A model generated the notes under the pieces. That model saw nothing but the letters and a program-made list of their open reading frames with translations, was not told where the DNA came from and made no database searches. Positions 13,461 through 14,731 of a stretch of DNA of 14,731 bases are shown one piece after another. The position numbers were made by a program, and so were the translations under genes. Where the stretch lies: the NCBI GenBank assembly GCA_900768725.1, contig CAAGDU010000174.1, forward strand, positions 1 through 14,731, read 5' to 3'. Each line of letters opens with the position of its first letter. The stretch's first letter is position 1. This stretch comes from Bacteroidales bacterium (GTDB lineage Bacteria > Bacteroidota > Bacteroidia > Bacteroidales > Paludibacteraceae).

Positions 13461-13634
13461 TTTTAACTTGTAATTATCGTATATACTTTTAACATATAAT
13501 TAACGTATAATTATTCATATAATTATTGCTATGCGGTGAAAAAATTAATGAATAATTACATGATAATTATATGTTATATGTCTAGCACAGAAATTATATG
13601 TTAAGACATCCCCCACACGACAATTATATGTTAT
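13461..13634. repeat. AT-rich array of TAACATATAATTA-type repeats in opposing orientation
   Basis: The left cluster has forward copies: a degenerate TTTTAACTTGTAATTATCGT (13461-13480), then AACATATAATTA (13491-13502), ACGTATAATTA (13503-13513) and TTCATATAATTA (13514-13525). The right cluster has inverse copies: ATAATTATATGTTAT (13563-13577), AAATTATATGTTAA (13591-13604) and CAATTATATGTTAT (13621-13634). The two clusters face each other around a roughly 37-base centre. The array fills the whole cinA upstream gap, and its last copy supplies the final codons and the TAA stop of the DUF3109 gene. No canonical promoter is visible, so it may hold the cinA promoter in a non-standard form or bind a regulator. 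Confidence 0.6.
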
Positions 13635-14208
13635 GGTTTTGTTTCCTCCATTCTTCGGCTGTGAGGCAAAGTTCATCATACCATTTCTGTCCAAACCGCC
13701 TGATAAGCGGCTCTTTAAGAAACTGATAGACAGGCAGATGGAGTTTCTTGCCTAATTGCCGAGCGCAGTGGCATATGTCCCAGCGCTGGTACTCCAGCCC
13801 CACCATATCCCCCACCTTGGAGAGGCGAATGGGATAGAGGTGGCAGGAGATGGGCTTCTTGAAGTCTATTTTCCCCGCGGCATGGGCTTTCTCTATCAGG
13901 CAGTAGCACCAACCGTTGTGGTCAGTGCGCGAGAAGACGCAGTCCTTGCCGTTGACGATGGAGGTAACGCGCTCGCCGCTCGGGTCGTTGTACGCCACAC
14001 CTTGTTGCTCCACCACCGCCCGCGCCTCTTTGGTCATATCGGGCAACAGGATAGGCAGGATGTCTTGTATCTTGCGCTCCTCCTCTGCCTCCAGCGGCGC
14101 GCCGGCATCCCCCTCTATGCAACAACAGCCGCGACACTTATCCAAGTCGCAGCAAAACTCTTTCTCGAGGATGTCGAGGCTGACTAATGTATTTTGAATA
14201 AGGAACAC
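13624..14208 (-). CDS. DUF3109 family cysteine-cluster protein
   Basis: 194 residues, close to the family length. Conserved family signatures: TLVSLDILEKEFCCDLDKC (7-25), GCCCIEGDAGAPL (27-39), DCVF (89-92), WCYCLIEKA (100-108), KPISCHLYPIR (118-128) and WDICHCARQ (143-151). Thirteen Cys residues (19, 20, 25, 28-30, 90, 101, 103, 122, 146, 148, 181) suggest a metal or Fe-S centre, as proposed for related YkgJ-type Cys-cluster proteins. The biochemical role is unknown, and it is probably cytoplasmic with no signal peptide. The start is GTG at 14208: an in-frame TAA lies a few codons upstream and no ATG is available, and FLIQNTLVSLD matches the family N-terminus. It follows mntP by 45 bases and may be co-transcribed with it. 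The last codons (NHNI-stop) come from the AT-rich repeat. Confidence 0.88.
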   Translation of the reverse strand: MFLIQNTLVSLDILEKEFCCDLDKCRGCCCIEGDAGAPLEAEEERKIQDILPILLPDMTKEARAVVEQQGVAYNDPSGERVTSIVNGKDCVFSRTDHNGWCYCLIEKAHAAGKIDFKKPISCHLYPIRLSKVGDMVGLEYQRWDICHCARQLGKKLHLPVYQFLKEPLIRRFGQKWYDELCLTAEEWRKQNHNI

Positions 14209-14218
14209 GGGGAAATGT

Positions 14219-14246
14219 ACAATTTACGAATTACGATTTACAATTT
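14219..14246. repeat. short simple repeat between mntP and DUF3109 genes
   Basis: ACAATTTACGAATTACGATT followed by TACAATTT: overlapping copies of TTTACGA/ATTACGA bounded by ACAATTT direct repeats. It fills most of the 45-base gap. It looks like low-complexity intergenic sequence; no terminator or promoter is seen in it. Confidence 0.4.
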
Positions 14247-14253
14247 GAGATGG

Positions 14254-14730
14254 CTACATCCACACGCCTTCTACCCATATCTTTATGCCAATGAGTATCA
14301 GTATGATACCGCCGATGAGGTTGGCGTTCAAGTGGAACTTCGTGCCTGCATACTTGCCTATCAGGTAGCCGCCTATGGAGAAGAGGAAACTCACCAGCGC
14401 GATAATCCCTACTCCCACCCACAGCCGTTCCGGCACGGGGATGAAGATAACACCCGTGGCGAGTGCGTCAATGGAGGTGGCGATCGCCAAAAGCAAAAGG
14501 GTTTTCAAGGAGAAATCGTCCGCGCTGTGATGGTCTTCGTCCTCGTGGTACGACTCGTAAATCATCTTACCACCGATAAACACTAGTAAGCCCAAGGCAA
14601 TCCAAGGCGAGAACTTCGAGAAGAAATCGGCAAAGAGCGTGCCCGCGAAATAGCCTATCAGCAGCATTCCGCCTTGGAACAAGCCGAAGAGCAACGCCAT
14701 CAGCACCGCCTTGGGAGAGAAGCGAGCACA
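14254..14730 (-). CDS. mntP: MntP-family manganese efflux pump, C-terminal part
   Basis: Partial: the gene enters from the right window edge, leaving about 159 residues; roughly 25-30 N-terminal residues, including the first membrane helix, are missing. MntP exports Mn2+ across the inner membrane to prevent manganese toxicity. Visible family features are FSPKAVLMALLFGLFQGGMLLIGY, WIALGLLVFIGGKMIYES, an acidic-His loop HEDEDHHSADD, then the conserved Asp motif AIATSIDALATG (matching AIATSLDAMAVG in E. coli) and GGIILILIGIKIWVEG at the end. Five membrane helices can be traced. The His/Asp-rich cytoplasmic loop could bind metal. In other bacteria mntP may be under a Mn riboswitch or MntR, but the upstream region is not in the window. 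TAG stop at 14254-14256; the DUF3109 gene follows. Confidence 0.92.
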   Translation of the reverse strand, partial: CARFSPKAVLMALLFGLFQGGMLLIGYFAGTLFADFFSKFSPWIALGLLVFIGGKMIYESYHEDEDHHSADDFSLKTLLLLAIATSIDALATGVIFIPVPERLWVGVGIIALVSFLFSIGGYLIGKYAGTKFHLNANLIGGIILILIGIKIWVEGVWM

Positions 14731-14731
14731 A

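Noticed and set aside
13461..13634. Replication or plasmid origin iterons
   Set aside because: No replication initiator or DnaA-box cluster is nearby, and the flanking genes are ordinary chromosomal housekeeping genes.

Overview
The window looks like chromosomal DNA of a Bacteroidales-type bacterium (phylum Bacteroidota). Evidence: the C-terminus of a TonB-dependent receptor next to a surface lipoprotein; a giant secreted protein with a type IX secretion (T9SS)-like C-terminal tail; three promoters of the Bacteroidota kind (-33 TTTG, 20-base spacer, -7 TAnnTTTG); and A-rich leaders without Shine-Dalgarno sequences. I cannot name the species. No rRNA, tRNA, CRISPR array or transposase gene was seen.

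Layout. (1) 1-1948, plus strand: 3' end of a TonB-dependent receptor gene, then a beta-helix lipoprotein gene. (2) 1949-2536: non-coding, with a palindrome, a 197-bp miniature inverted-repeat element (copy A) and a hairpin terminator. (3) 2537-3496, minus: ftsY, with its own promoter. (4) 3601-8982, minus: a 1559-residue modular secreted protein followed 24 bases later by a 225-residue Ser/Gly-rich protein with a C-terminal sorting-type tail. A near-consensus promoter lies upstream. (5) 8983-9741: non-coding, with that promoter, a strong minus-strand terminator, the 213-bp copy B of the miniature element and two solitary palindromes. (6) 9742-12064, minus: a YidE/AspT-like membrane transporter preceded by a conserved hypothetical gene broken by a one-base frameshift. 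The two share a promoter and appear translationally coupled. (7) 12142-14730, minus: cinA, a DUF3109 Cys-cluster protein and the 3' part of mntP.

Most of the novelty is in small repeats. The two miniature elements have imperfect 23-24 bp terminal inverted repeats. Each is flanked by its own perfect 8-bp direct repeat, as expected of target-site duplications, and their internal hairpins show a compensatory base-pair change. A different GC-rich multi-hairpin element of about 78 bp appears to be inserted in frame inside cinA, adding about 26 residues between its domains. Simple or palindromic repeats also lie in the receptor coding sequence, in the receptor-lipoprotein gap, and at the end of the DUF3109 gene, where they supply the stop codon. 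The three recognisable promoters share not only their boxes but also much of the spacer.

Functionally the region mixes housekeeping (ftsY, cinA, mntP) with cell-surface genes (receptor/lipoprotein pair, giant T9SS-like protein and its small partner). Only two sets look co-transcribed with a shared role or coupling: the receptor-lipoprotein pair and the giant/small surface-protein pair. The hypothetical-transporter pair is coupled, but its shared role is unknown.
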